A stretch of 5,573 bases of DNA from Actinomycetes bacterium (GCA_021792075.1 JAJYVK010000129.1:1-5573); one strand, 5' to 3'; numbered from the stretch's first letter, positions 1 through 5,531 are shown. Notes: a model not told the origin generated them from the sequence alone. Numbers and translations are program-made.

Positions 1-2
1 CA

Positions 3-109
3 AAGCACGACTTCGTTAATGACTTTAACTCCGTGGCGACTACGGGGAGTACGTGGAGATGTCGGTGAGGATCGACCTGCGTTGCTTGGGGCACAACAGC
101 GGGCTATAA
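3..109 (+). pseudogene. Possible frameshifted 3' end of an upstream gene
   Basis: Reading from base 3, codons encode KHDFVNDFNS with mostly C/G third positions. From about base 35 the coding-like signal moves to another frame (codons starting at 38, 41 and so on), encoding DYGEYVEMSVRIDLRC and ending at a TAA at 107-109. In that second stretch nearly every codon ends in G or C, whereas the frame that is open from base 1 to 138 has an A/T-rich third position and looks non-coding. This could be the tail of a gene broken by a one-base shift, a sequencing error, or chance. I do not recognise the protein, and only the last few dozen residues are in the window. Confidence 0.2.
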
Positions 110-263
110 GTGCAGCTATAGATGACCTTGCTATTTGATTTGATCTTCACCAAAAGGCGAATACGGGTCGTCACATGTTGGAATACGAACTATTAGCCCT
201 GGGATCGCTACGCCTGCCCGAATCCCTGTCGGTAGGGTAACGAGGCCAAATCGGTCGATCTTC

Positions 264-287
264 AGCAAGCTCGTAGCTTGTTATTTT
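264..287 (+). terminator. Weak candidate intrinsic terminator
   Basis: CAAGCT (266-271) and AGCTTG (275-280) form a perfect six-base stem around a CGT loop. G265-T281 (wobble) and A264-T282 extend it. The T-rich run TTATTTT (281-287) follows directly. The stem is short and the T-tract interrupted, so it would be a weak terminator. It suits the end of a plus-strand unit entering from the left, before the leader of the gene at 361. Confidence 0.3.
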
Positions 288-328
288 CGGCAGTCTTTTG
301 GACTATAGGGGGCGCAATCGGCACAACT

Positions 329-334
329 TATCTT
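329..334 (+). promoter_or_regulatory. Possible -10 element of the aminotransferase promoter
   Basis: TATCTT matches four of six positions of TATAAT and fits the actinobacterial TANNNT pattern. Transcription would start near 341, just upstream of the Shine-Dalgarno sequence at 343-351, leaving a leader of about 20 nt. I see no good -35 hexamer at the usual 16-18 nt upstream, so the assignment is weak. Confidence 0.22.
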
Positions 335-342
335 TGGCATTT

Positions 343-351
343 AGGTGAAGG
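343..351 (+). promoter_or_regulatory. Shine-Dalgarno sequence deciding the GTG start at 361
   Basis: AGGTGAAGG is purine-rich and complementary to the 16S rRNA 3' end, with 9 nt between it and the GTG at 361. The next in-frame start, ATG at 379, would lie 27 nt from it and has no site of its own. This favours GTG 361, although homology to E. coli AlaC begins only around residue 8. Confidence 0.6.
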
Positions 352-360
352 CTAGCTCGC

Positions 361-1596
361 GTGTACTATGGTAATGTCATGGAATTTCGACGAATCAGTG
401 GGCTGCCTCCCTACGTCTTTGGAGTCATCGATTCCCTCAAGGCGCAGGAAAGACGGGCTGGAAAAGACGTTATTGATCTCGCCTTCGGAAACCCCGATAT
501 CCCCTCGCCGGATATCGCTGTGGAGAAGCTTGCAGAGGCAGCCAGAAATCCCCGAAATCACCGGTATTCATCTAGCAAGGGCCTTCCGAATTTGCGTAAG
601 GCTGTTGCCGATATGTACATGCGCAAATTTGGAGTAGAGCTGGATCCCGAGACCGAAGTGGTGTCCACAATCGGCGCCAAAGAGGGTTTTTCTCATGTCA
701 TGTGGGTGCTAGTTGGCCCAGGAGACGTAGCACTTGTACCATCGCCGTCCTACCCAATTCACATCTGGGGTCCACTGTTTGCGGGCGCCGAGGTGAGGCA
801 GGTGAGGCTGGGACCTACCGCTCGTACTGAGGCTGTGGGGGAGGCGCCGAGAAGGGGAAATCCCGAGGAGTTTCTTTCAAACCTCGTAGAGGCTTTCGAG
901 TCTTCATGGCCCAGACCTCGTGTGATTGTAATCTCTTTTCCTCACAACCCCACTACGACCAGCGTTGATCTCGATTGGATGACTAAGATTGTTGAGTTTG
1001 CCCGGGAGCGGGAGGTAGTTGTCGTTCATGACTTTGCCTACTCGGACACCGCATTCGATGGATACAAGCCCCCATCGGTTCTGCAAGTGCCCGGCGCAAA
1101 GGACGTAGCTGTCGAGCTTTACACCTTGACAAAGTCGTATTCGATGGCAGGCTGGCGCTCGGCTTTCATGGTGGGTAACAAAGAGGTCGTCGGAGCGCTT
1201 ACCAAGTTGAAAAGCTATCTGGACTACGGCACTTTTCAGCCGATTCAAATTGCGGCCACAGTGACCTTGAACGAGGCCGACTCATACCCTCCAGTGGTGA
1301 ACGCGATATACCAAGGTAGAAGAGATGTTCTGTGTGAAGGGCTGAACCGGATAGGATGGCAAATCGAAAAGCCCAGAGGAACGATGTTTGTATGGGGAGA
1401 GATTCCGGAGCCATACCAGGACTTGAGTTCGCTTGATTTCGCCAAATTTCTCGTTTCCGAGGCGCATGTAGCAGTGTCTCCAGGTGCAGGGTTTGGACCC
1501 GGTGGGGAAGGATTCGTTCGATTTGCTCTCATTGAGAATGAACAGAGAATTCACCAGGCTTTACGCAACCTCAAAAGGGCTCTGCCGAAGCTTTAA
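361..1596 (+). CDS. alaC: AlaC-type alanine aminotransferase (PLP, class I/II)
   Basis: This 411-residue fold-type I PLP enzyme probably transfers the amino group between glutamate and pyruvate, giving alanine and 2-oxoglutarate in the cytosol. Visible landmarks are LPPYVF near the start (15-20), GNPD (43-46), IGAKEG (104-109), PSYPIHIWG (129-137), FPHNPT with PLP-contacting N196, VVHDFAY with D224, the Schiff-base lysine K258 in TLTKSYSMAGWR with phosphate-binding R266, and R387 in VRFALIEN for the substrate carboxylate. Many segments match E. coli AlaC as I remember it (SYPIHI, FMVGNK, KSY.DYGTF, VRFALIEN). Length is normal for the family. About 15 extra residues occur around 151-167 (GPTARTEAVGEAPRRGN). 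GTG 361 is chosen for its Shine-Dalgarno sequence; ATG 379 is the alternative. The ACT-domain gene follows 79 bp downstream on the same strand. LL-diaminopimelate aminotransferases are relatives, so substrate choice is inferred from the AlaC-like motifs. Confidence 0.92.
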   Translation: MYYGNVMEFRRISGLPPYVFGVIDSLKAQERRAGKDVIDLAFGNPDIPSPDIAVEKLAEAARNPRNHRYSSSKGLPNLRKAVADMYMRKFGVELDPETEVVSTIGAKEGFSHVMWVLVGPGDVALVPSPSYPIHIWGPLFAGAEVRQVRLGPTARTEAVGEAPRRGNPEEFLSNLVEAFESSWPRPRVIVISFPHNPTTTSVDLDWMTKIVEFAREREVVVVHDFAYSDTAFDGYKPPSVLQVPGAKDVAVELYTLTKSYSMAGWRSAFMVGNKEVVGALTKLKSYLDYGTFQPIQIAATVTLNEADSYPPVVNAIYQGRRDVLCEGLNRIGWQIEKPRGTMFVWGEIPEPYQDLSSLDFAKFLVSEAHVAVSPGAGFGPGGEGFVRFALIENEQRIHQALRNLKRALPKL

Positions 1597-1663
1597 AAAA
1601 TGCGTTGACCGTTCTTTAACCAAACCGCTTTGAAGCTGAAACTTCGTTGTAACAATGTCGCTA

Positions 1664-1669
1664 TAGGAT
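1664..1669 (+). promoter_or_regulatory. -10-like TAGGAT or ribosome site before the ACT gene
   Basis: TAGGAT fits TANNNT and ends 6 nt before the GTG at 1676, the spacing expected for a leaderless transcript. The same bases contain AGGA (1665-1668), a short Shine-Dalgarno match 7 nt from the start. The sequence alone cannot separate the two readings. A TTGACC at 1605-1610 lies too far upstream to be its -35 element. Confidence 0.3.
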
Positions 1670-1675
1670 CGCACC

Positions 1676-2314
1676 GTGGCTCGTTATGTCATGAGAATAT
1701 GGTTGGACGATCGTCCTGGCGCTCTTGGAGCTGTCGCATCCCGCATTGGGTCGGTGAAAGGTGATCTTGTAGGGATCGAGATCCTTGAGCGTGGCGCCGG
1801 CAGGGTGATCGACGAGCTGATAGTAGATCTCCCCAACGATGAGATGGTGGACCTGATGGTTCGAGAAGTTCAAGAAGTTGATGGCGTAGATGTCGAGAAC
1901 GTGAGCATAGAGCCGAATTCTGAAAAGGATTTGCGGCTTGATCCAATTTTGACTGCTGCGGCAATTGTGGAGAAGGAGAGCAGAGCGGAGCTTATTGACG
2001 AACTGCTGGCTCGGCTTAGCTTCGACTACGCCGCTCAGTGGGTGGCGGCATTCGATATGTCGAACAACGTTGTCATCGCCTCGAAAGGCGCTGCACCTGT
2101 TCAGGGATGGGTGGATGCCTATCTGAAAGGAGTTGCTAACGTTTCCACGGGAAAGAGGAACGAACCCTCCGATGTCACATTGGTTTTGATGCGCCGATCC
2201 AAGGTGGCACTTCTGTTGGGAAGGCCTGAGCGTCCATTCAGGGATCTTGAACGGGCGCAGCTGGAGGCAATCGCCCGTATTGGTGATGTGAAGCTGTCGT
2301 CACTCACCAACTAG
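1676..2314 (+). CDS. ACT-domain protein with GAF-like C-terminal half
   Basis: This 212-residue protein is predicted soluble. Residues 4-79 form an ACT domain: the first strand and turn show the hallmark DDRPGALGAV (11-20), followed by IEILERG, IDELIVDLP and a final strand VDVENVSIEP. ACT domains usually bind an amino acid or similar small ligand at a dimer interface and report it to an attached or partner enzyme. Residues 105-206 look like a divergent GAF-type domain: WVAAFDMSNNVVIAS, then VTLVLMRRSKVALLLGR, then a closing helix FRDLERAQLEAIARI as in many GAF domains. No catalytic or DNA-binding motif is visible, so it may act as a sensor. It lies 79 bp after the aminotransferase on the same strand, suggesting a link to amino-acid metabolism, which is inference. 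GTG 1676 is chosen for AGGA or TAGGAT just upstream; ATG 1691 would cut into the first ACT strand. Its last 15 bp overlap the kinase gene tail to tail. Confidence 0.8.
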   Translation: MARYVMRIWLDDRPGALGAVASRIGSVKGDLVGIEILERGAGRVIDELIVDLPNDEMVDLMVREVQEVDGVDVENVSIEPNSEKDLRLDPILTAAAIVEKESRAELIDELLARLSFDYAAQWVAAFDMSNNVVIASKGAAPVQGWVDAYLKGVANVSTGKRNEPSDVTLVLMRRSKVALLLGRPERPFRDLERAQLEAIARIGDVKLSSLTN

Positions 2315-3769
2315 GCCAAGTTTTGCCAGATAACCGCTCCATTTTTTGGATCGTGACCTCGGGGCTGTCCGGTTGGCGGAGGGATCAAAGCTCTTTCGTG
2401 TCCGCCTTGCGCTTGCGATCTCTTCCAACCCTATGGCTCCGATTCCAACAGCTGACATCATCGCAACTCCATATGCCGTGGCCTCGGCCATAGATGAGGC
2501 GTTGCATTGCAAGCTCGTCTGATCTGCGATTAGCTGACAGAGAAAGTCCAGATTCGAAAGGCCGCCGTCTAGCGTCAGCGCTTGGACCGGGCCGCCCAGC
2601 TGAGTCGCTATCTCGTCGGTGACGAAAGCGGTCTGCAACGCGATCGATTCGAAGCCCGCTCTAGCGACGTGTGCCTTGGAACTGGAGGTGTCGAGACCTG
2701 CAATCATCGCGGAGGAGCTATCAGCCCACCACGGAGATCCAGTTCCGTCAAAGAACGGGATCAAGGCCACCTGGTCAGAGCTGCGAATCGAACGCGCAAG
2801 AGAGTCCAGCTCTTCCACGCTTTCGGCTATTCCCATGACATCGATCAGCCACTGCAGCGTGGATGCTGTTGAGAAGATGGAGCCCTCCAGGCAATAGGTG
2901 GTTCCGATGCCGCTCAGCTCCCATGCGATTGAGGTGATCAGCCCGGATTGTGCTCCAAGTCTCTGATTTCCTGTATTGGCGAGAACGAAGGTGCCGGTAC
3001 CAAGGGTCGCTTTGCATTCGCCAAAGCTGAAACAGTGTTGGCCGAACAGAGAGGCCTGCTGGTCTCCTAGTACTGCGTGGATCGGTACGCCATGCCACTT
3101 TGAGAGCTCGCGGCAAGATATCTCCCCGAACATGGAATTCGAAGGAAGGGGGGTGGGGAGTAGTTCGAGGGGTACGTCAAAAAGTGCCCCCAACGACTTG
3201 TCATAGCGTCCGGAGTTGATGTTGAAGAGCGAGCTCCTCGAGGCATTGGTGAAGTCGGTAACTGGCGAGCCATGTCCGGTGAGCTTTGCCACGAGCCAGC
3301 TGTCTAGCGTCCCCAAGGCGAGATTTGCCGAGGGCATGCTGCTCAGCGATGAAGCGATCTCAGAGTACTTGGTCGCCGAGAAATAGGGGTCGAGCCGTAA
3401 CCCACTTACTTCCCTTATATATTCTTCGGCTCCTAGCAGCCTCAGTTCCCGGCAGCGCGCAGCTCCTCTGCGGTCCTGCCAGGAGATGGCTTGTGCAAGG
3501 GGCTCCAGTTTCTCTCTATGCCAGGCCGTCACTGTTTCACGCTGGTTGGCTATTCCTATGGCTTTGGGCGGGGAAGGCAGCCTTTCAGCCAGATCTTCTA
3601 GCACCTCTATCGAAGATCGCAGTATCTGTTCAGGGTCCTGTTCGATCCGTCCGGGACTGCGATGCACCATGTAGAGCGGGCGCGAAGAGGAGGCAAGGCT
3701 TTCGCCGTCTTCGTCGAAGGCGATCGCCCTCGCTGATGTGGTTCCGACATCAAGACCGATGAAACTCAT
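2300..3769 (-). CDS. glpK: FGGY-family kinase, probable glycerol kinase
   Basis: This 489-residue cytosolic kinase probably converts glycerol and ATP to sn-glycerol 3-phosphate. The N-terminal nucleotide-binding motif is DVGTTSARA (7-15). The residues that hold glycerol in E. coli GlpK all have counterparts: R77-E78 in NQRETV, W97 in SWQDRR, Y129 in LDPYFSATK, the catalytic base D236 with Q237 in GDQQASLFGQ, and F261 after GTGT. TLDSWL..KLTG and VTDFTNASR are also GlpK-like. The C-terminal ATP-binding half has DGGLSNLDFL (401-410). Length is close to the usual 500. Some parts are diverged: the common DQGTTSSR is DVGTTSAR, and the usual APYW...ARG segment reads SPWWADSSSAM. It lies 34 bp after the epimerase on the same strand, with a possible promoter of its own. 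No glpF or glpD is in view. Another FGGY polyol or sugar kinase is possible but less likely given the conserved glycerol pocket. Confidence 0.85.
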   Translation of the reverse strand: MSFIGLDVGTTSARAIAFDEDGESLASSSRPLYMVHRSPGRIEQDPEQILRSSIEVLEDLAERLPSPPKAIGIANQRETVTAWHREKLEPLAQAISWQDRRGAARCRELRLLGAEEYIREVSGLRLDPYFSATKYSEIASSLSSMPSANLALGTLDSWLVAKLTGHGSPVTDFTNASRSSLFNINSGRYDKSLGALFDVPLELLPTPLPSNSMFGEISCRELSKWHGVPIHAVLGDQQASLFGQHCFSFGECKATLGTGTFVLANTGNQRLGAQSGLITSIAWELSGIGTTYCLEGSIFSTASTLQWLIDVMGIAESVEELDSLARSIRSSDQVALIPFFDGTGSPWWADSSSAMIAGLDTSSSKAHVARAGFESIALQTAFVTDEIATQLGGPVQALTLDGGLSNLDFLCQLIADQTSLQCNASSMAEATAYGVAMMSAVGIGAIGLEEIASARRTRKSFDPSANRTAPRSRSKKWSGYLAKLGLVGE

Positions 3770-3776
3770 AATCTAG

Positions 3777-3782
3777 AAAGTA
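3777..3782 (-). promoter_or_regulatory. -10-like TACTTT 7 nt before the kinase ATG
   Basis: On the minus strand, TACTTT ends 7 nt before the ATG at 3769, where a -10 hexamer would place the transcript start at or next to the start codon. No Shine-Dalgarno match occurs at normal spacing; the nearest AGG is about 13 nt away. An ATGACT (-35-like, 19 nt further upstream) overlaps the end of the epimerase gene. Together these allow a leaderless internal promoter for the kinase. Confidence 0.35.
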
Positions 3783-3803
3783 CCTGAGGTTAAGTCGTGT
3801 GAG

Positions 3804-4721
3804 TCATTGGATTTTGATCTCCGGATTAGATGTGAACTCCTGCCATACTCTTTCGAGTCCTTGATCGATCTCGACTTCGAACTTCAGCCCGAGAGACTTC
3901 GCCAGAGAGTTGTCCACACTGACGCCCCGCATTTCCCCTGGTTTGGCCTCCACATGGTCGAATGGGATAGCGATGCCGGTTACCCTCGATACCTTTTCCA
4001 CCAGGGAATTCACCGTGAGAGAGACGCCTGATCCTATGATCACCGGCCCTTGGTGAACCTTGGTGGCCAACGAGACGAAGGCTCGTGCAACGTCTTTGAC
4101 GTAGACATAATCGCGGTACTGCTCACCGTCGCCGTAGATAGAGAACTTGGAGAGGCCGATCGCCGTGCGCATGAGTCTGGGCACTATCGAGTCCTTCTTG
4201 GACATTCCCTCCCCATAGACGTTTGTCAGTCTGAGAGGAGTGGCTGTCACTCCATAGCTGGAACCATAGGCGTTGGAAATGACTTCGGCGGCAGCCTTTG
4301 ACGAGCCATAAGGCGTTAGCGGACGCATCGGTGAGTCTTCGGTTATTTCTCCATTCGCTATGTTGCCGACAACCGCGTTTGTAGACGCAAGCAGCATTTG
4401 CCTCGATCCTCTGTCGCGAGCAAATTCGAGCAGATTCTGCGTTCCGACAACGTTCGTCTCGAAGACGCCTTGAGGGTCATTGATCGACTGGAGAACAGAG
4501 GTCCTAGCGGCTAGATGGAAGATGGTGTCGATCTGATTGGGAAGGCTCTCGAACAGGGACCATCGGTCGGTAATATCTAAAGCCACATGCCTGGCATCAG
4601 GATTGGAGTCGGGCTGGAGGTCCACCACCGTTACGCTTCGGGAGTTCTCGAGAGCGAGCCTTACAAGATGCGATCCGATGAAGCCTGAGCCTCCCGTGAT
4701 AAGTACATGACCTAAATGCAT
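3804..4721 (-). CDS. NAD-dependent epimerase/dehydratase (extended SDR, GalE-like)
   Basis: This 305-residue extended short-chain dehydrogenase/reductase probably acts on a nucleotide sugar in the cytosol. The Rossmann motif GGSGFIG is at 10-16, with D34 ending the second strand (VVDL) placed to bind the NAD ribose. Further family marks are ALDITD (47-52), IFHLAARTSV (67-76), ETNVVGTQNLLE (88-99), the S113/T114 position in LASTNAV, and the catalytic pair Y138/K142 in YGSSK. The substrate half shows RLTNVYGEG (164-172), YGDGEQYRDYVYVKDVARA (196-214) and PGEMRGVSVD (261-270). This pattern is typical of UDP-glucose 4-epimerase-like and dTDP-glucose dehydratase-like enzymes. The length of about 305 fits the shorter GalE-like group, but the substrate cannot be fixed from sequence. 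The start has GGGGGAG 6 nt upstream. It is divergent from the GtrA gene and precedes the kinase by 34 bp, so a role in surface-sugar supply is a reasonable inference. Confidence 0.88.
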   Translation of the reverse strand: MHLGHVLITGGSGFIGSHLVRLALENSRSVTVVDLQPDSNPDARHVALDITDRWSLFESLPNQIDTIFHLAARTSVLQSINDPQGVFETNVVGTQNLLEFARDRGSRQMLLASTNAVVGNIANGEITEDSPMRPLTPYGSSKAAAEVISNAYGSSYGVTATPLRLTNVYGEGMSKKDSIVPRLMRTAIGLSKFSIYGDGEQYRDYVYVKDVARAFVSLATKVHQGPVIIGSGVSLTVNSLVEKVSRVTGIAIPFDHVEAKPGEMRGVSVDNSLAKSLGLKFEVEIDQGLERVWQEFTSNPEIKIQ

Positions 4722-4727
4722 TCGCTA

Positions 4728-4734
4728 CTCCCCC
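4728..4734 (-). promoter_or_regulatory. Shine-Dalgarno sequence of the epimerase gene
   Basis: On the minus strand, GGGGGAG ends 6 nt before the ATG at 4721. The spacing and purine run support this start and imply a leadered transcript for the epimerase, unlike the divergent gene on the other side of the 73-bp gap. Confidence 0.55.
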
Positions 4735-4781
4735 GATTGAACCAGATTGCAGTCGGCGCTGGCCTCTTTGAGTCAGGGACC

Positions 4782-4787
4782 TAAACT
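4782..4787 (+). promoter_or_regulatory. -10-like TAAACT 7 nt before the GtrA-gene ATG
   Basis: TAAACT fits TANNNT and ends exactly 7 nt before the ATG at 4795. The only Shine-Dalgarno-like run, AGGGA at 4775-4779, is 15 nt from that ATG, too far for normal use. A leaderless transcript starting at the ATG is the simpler reading. No clear -35 hexamer is seen. Confidence 0.35.
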
Positions 4788-4794
4788 TCATGGT

Positions 4795-5280
4795 ATGACT
4801 TCTTATCCCAATGAGTTTAGGCATTGGCTGCGAAGCCCAGTTGGCCGGAGGGCATTTCGCTACACTCTTGGGTCTGGGATATCTTTTGTGATCTCGCAGG
4901 TGGTCTTCATAGCTTCCTACGGCGTTTTTCAGATATTTGACGCCCGCGGCTCATCCATTTTCGCAACAGTGGCTGGCGCAGTACCGTCGTACTTCATGAA
5001 CAGGTATTGGGCATGGGAGAAGCACGGTAAGTCACACCTTTCCAAGGAGGTGGTGCCCTACTTTGTGATGGCGCTGCTCTCGCTGGTCTTTTCCACCTGG
5101 TCGGCCGATTTCGCCTCTTCACATAGAGGGATGCTGGGGGCTTCGCATCTGGCTCAGGTCGCATTGGTCGATGGGGCCTATATAGCGTCCTTTGTAATCC
5201 TCTGGTTTGCAAAGTATGCGTTCATGGATAAGGTTCTTTTTGCGAAGAGGTCGCAAAGGGTGGAGGAAGTCTCAGTCTAG
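4795..5280 (+). CDS. GtrA-family four-helix membrane protein
   Basis: This small integral membrane protein has 161 residues from the chosen start. Four hydrophobic segments lie at about 20-46, 52-68, 86-106 and 118-141. Family marks are a basic N-terminal run leading into FRYTLGSGISF (21-31), the conserved PSYFMNRYWAWEK (64-76) after helix 2, and WFAKYAFMDKVLF (137-149) at the end of helix 4. GtrA proteins are linked to moving or handling polyprenyl-phosphate sugars for O-antigen glucosylation or, in actinobacteria, cell-wall polysaccharide assembly; the exact activity is often unproven. The neighbouring divergent nucleotide-sugar epimerase suits such a role. The frame is open back to a TTG at 4747, but those 16 extra codons have no ribosome site and are unlike a GtrA N-terminus, so ATG 4795 is preferred. 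The protein ends in a charged tail, KRSQRVEEVSV. Confidence 0.85.
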   Translation: MTSYPNEFRHWLRSPVGRRAFRYTLGSGISFVISQVVFIASYGVFQIFDARGSSIFATVAGAVPSYFMNRYWAWEKHGKSHLSKEVVPYFVMALLSLVFSTWSADFASSHRGMLGASHLAQVALVDGAYIASFVILWFAKYAFMDKVLFAKRSQRVEEVSV

Positions 5281-5312
5281 CGACCTCTTGTCGGAAACAT
5301 CGGCAGGCTAGA
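5276..5312 (+). repeat. Inverted repeat spanning the GtrA-gene stop codon
   Basis: TCTAGC (5276-5281) and GCTAGA (5307-5312) are exact inverted copies 25 nt apart, with a smaller stem CGAC/GTCG (5281-5284 and 5290-5293) sharing the inner edge. The left arm includes the stop codon. No T-tract follows, so it is not a standard intrinsic terminator. It could form a 3'-end RNA structure or be chance. Confidence 0.2.
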
Positions 5313-5449
5313 GCTGCTTCTGTCCAGCAATGCGTCATGGGAAATTAATGGTTTCAATCAGGGGATACGGAACCGCTCCTAAGGCATCAAGACGCGGATT
5401 TATTGGTCCACCAGATCCATCATTACCCGAACAGCGGGAGCTGGGCGTG

Positions 5450-5458
5450 TGGTAGAGT
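5450..5458 (+). promoter_or_regulatory. Possible extended -10 promoter for the last gene
   Basis: TGGTAGAGT is a TGn extension followed by TAGAGT, which matches TATAAT at four of six positions and fits TANNNT. Transcription would begin near 5465, leaving a leader of about 48 nt that contains the AAGGGAG and hairpin described for the gene at 5513. No good -35 element is visible, though an extended -10 may not need one. Confidence 0.28.
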
Positions 5459-5474
5459 GCCAGTGAGTTCGATC

Positions 5475-5531
5475 ATGAAGGGAGCAGCGCTACGTCGTAG
5501 TGCGCGGTGGGAATGGGTAAATGTCACGTGA
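5475..5531 (+). CDS. Possible 18-codon leader ORF overlapping the last gene
   Basis: ATG 5475 opens a short frame encoding MKGAALRRSARWEWVNVT and stopping at TGA 5529-5531. It overlaps the preferred start of the next gene (5513) in a different frame, and its stop overlaps the alternative GTG start (5528) as GTGA, the arrangement used for translational coupling. It lacks a ribosome site of its own at good spacing. It is more likely chance than a real leader peptide. Confidence 0.15.
   Translation: MKGAALRRSARWEWVNVT
5487..5503 (+). repeat. Hairpin in the leader of the last gene
   Basis: GCGCTAC (5487-5493) pairs with GTAGTGC (5497-5503) through seven pairs, one of them a G-T wobble, around a three-base GTC loop. 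It sits between AAGGGAG (5478-5484) and ATG 5513. No T-tract follows, so it is not an intrinsic terminator. It may be an RNA structure affecting translation or a quasi-palindromic protein site. Confidence 0.35.

Larger units (their letters stand above)
1..360. other. Left intergenic region, no intact gene
   Basis: No frame on either strand gives a convincing complete gene. The first 110 bases have a coding-like third-position pattern split between two frames (separate entry). Bases 110-260 hold nothing I can name; I looked for tRNA T-arm and acceptor patterns and found none. A compact hairpin lies at 264-282, and a -10-like hexamer and Shine-Dalgarno sequence precede the aminotransferase. The stretch probably carries the 3' end of an upstream unit plus the promoter of the gene at 361. 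Confidence 0.6.
5281..5512. other. Right intergenic region and leader of the last gene
   Basis: No recognisable gene is present. One plus frame is open from 5349 to 5531 with possible starts at GTG 5457 or 5463 and ATG 5475, but its translation resembles nothing I know. The right part contains a possible extended -10 (5450-5458), a purine-rich ribosome-site match (5478-5484) and a hairpin (5487-5503), all before the partial gene at 5513. I found no tRNA pattern. Confidence 0.5.

Noticed and set aside
216..240. Short hairpin CCCT...AGGG resembling a tRNA arm
   Set aside because: The stem has only four pairs. No TTCGA loop, acceptor stem or anticodon arm can be placed around it on either strand.
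904..1554. Several minus-strand open frames of 71-114 codons opposite the aminotransferase
   Set aside because: All are antisense to conserved coding sequence and show no domains or ribosome sites.
2342..2347. Run of six T residues as a terminator for the ACT gene
   Set aside because: It lies inside the kinase coding sequence, and I could not find a stable GC-rich stem directly before it.
3286..3762. A 158-codon plus-strand open frame inside the kinase gene
   Set aside because: It lies wholly antisense to a well-supported kinase; its arginine-, proline- and leucine-rich translation resembles no family and has no ribosome site. It is a shadow frame.
4747..4794. Extended N-terminus of the GtrA protein from TTG 4747
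   Set aside because: There is no Shine-Dalgarno sequence before the TTG, and the added residues are not GtrA-like. ATG 4795 places the basic N-terminus directly before the first helix, as is typical.
5524..5531. Perfect palindrome TCACGTGA
   Set aside because: A single eight-base palindrome at the start of a coding region is expected by chance and has no second copy nearby.
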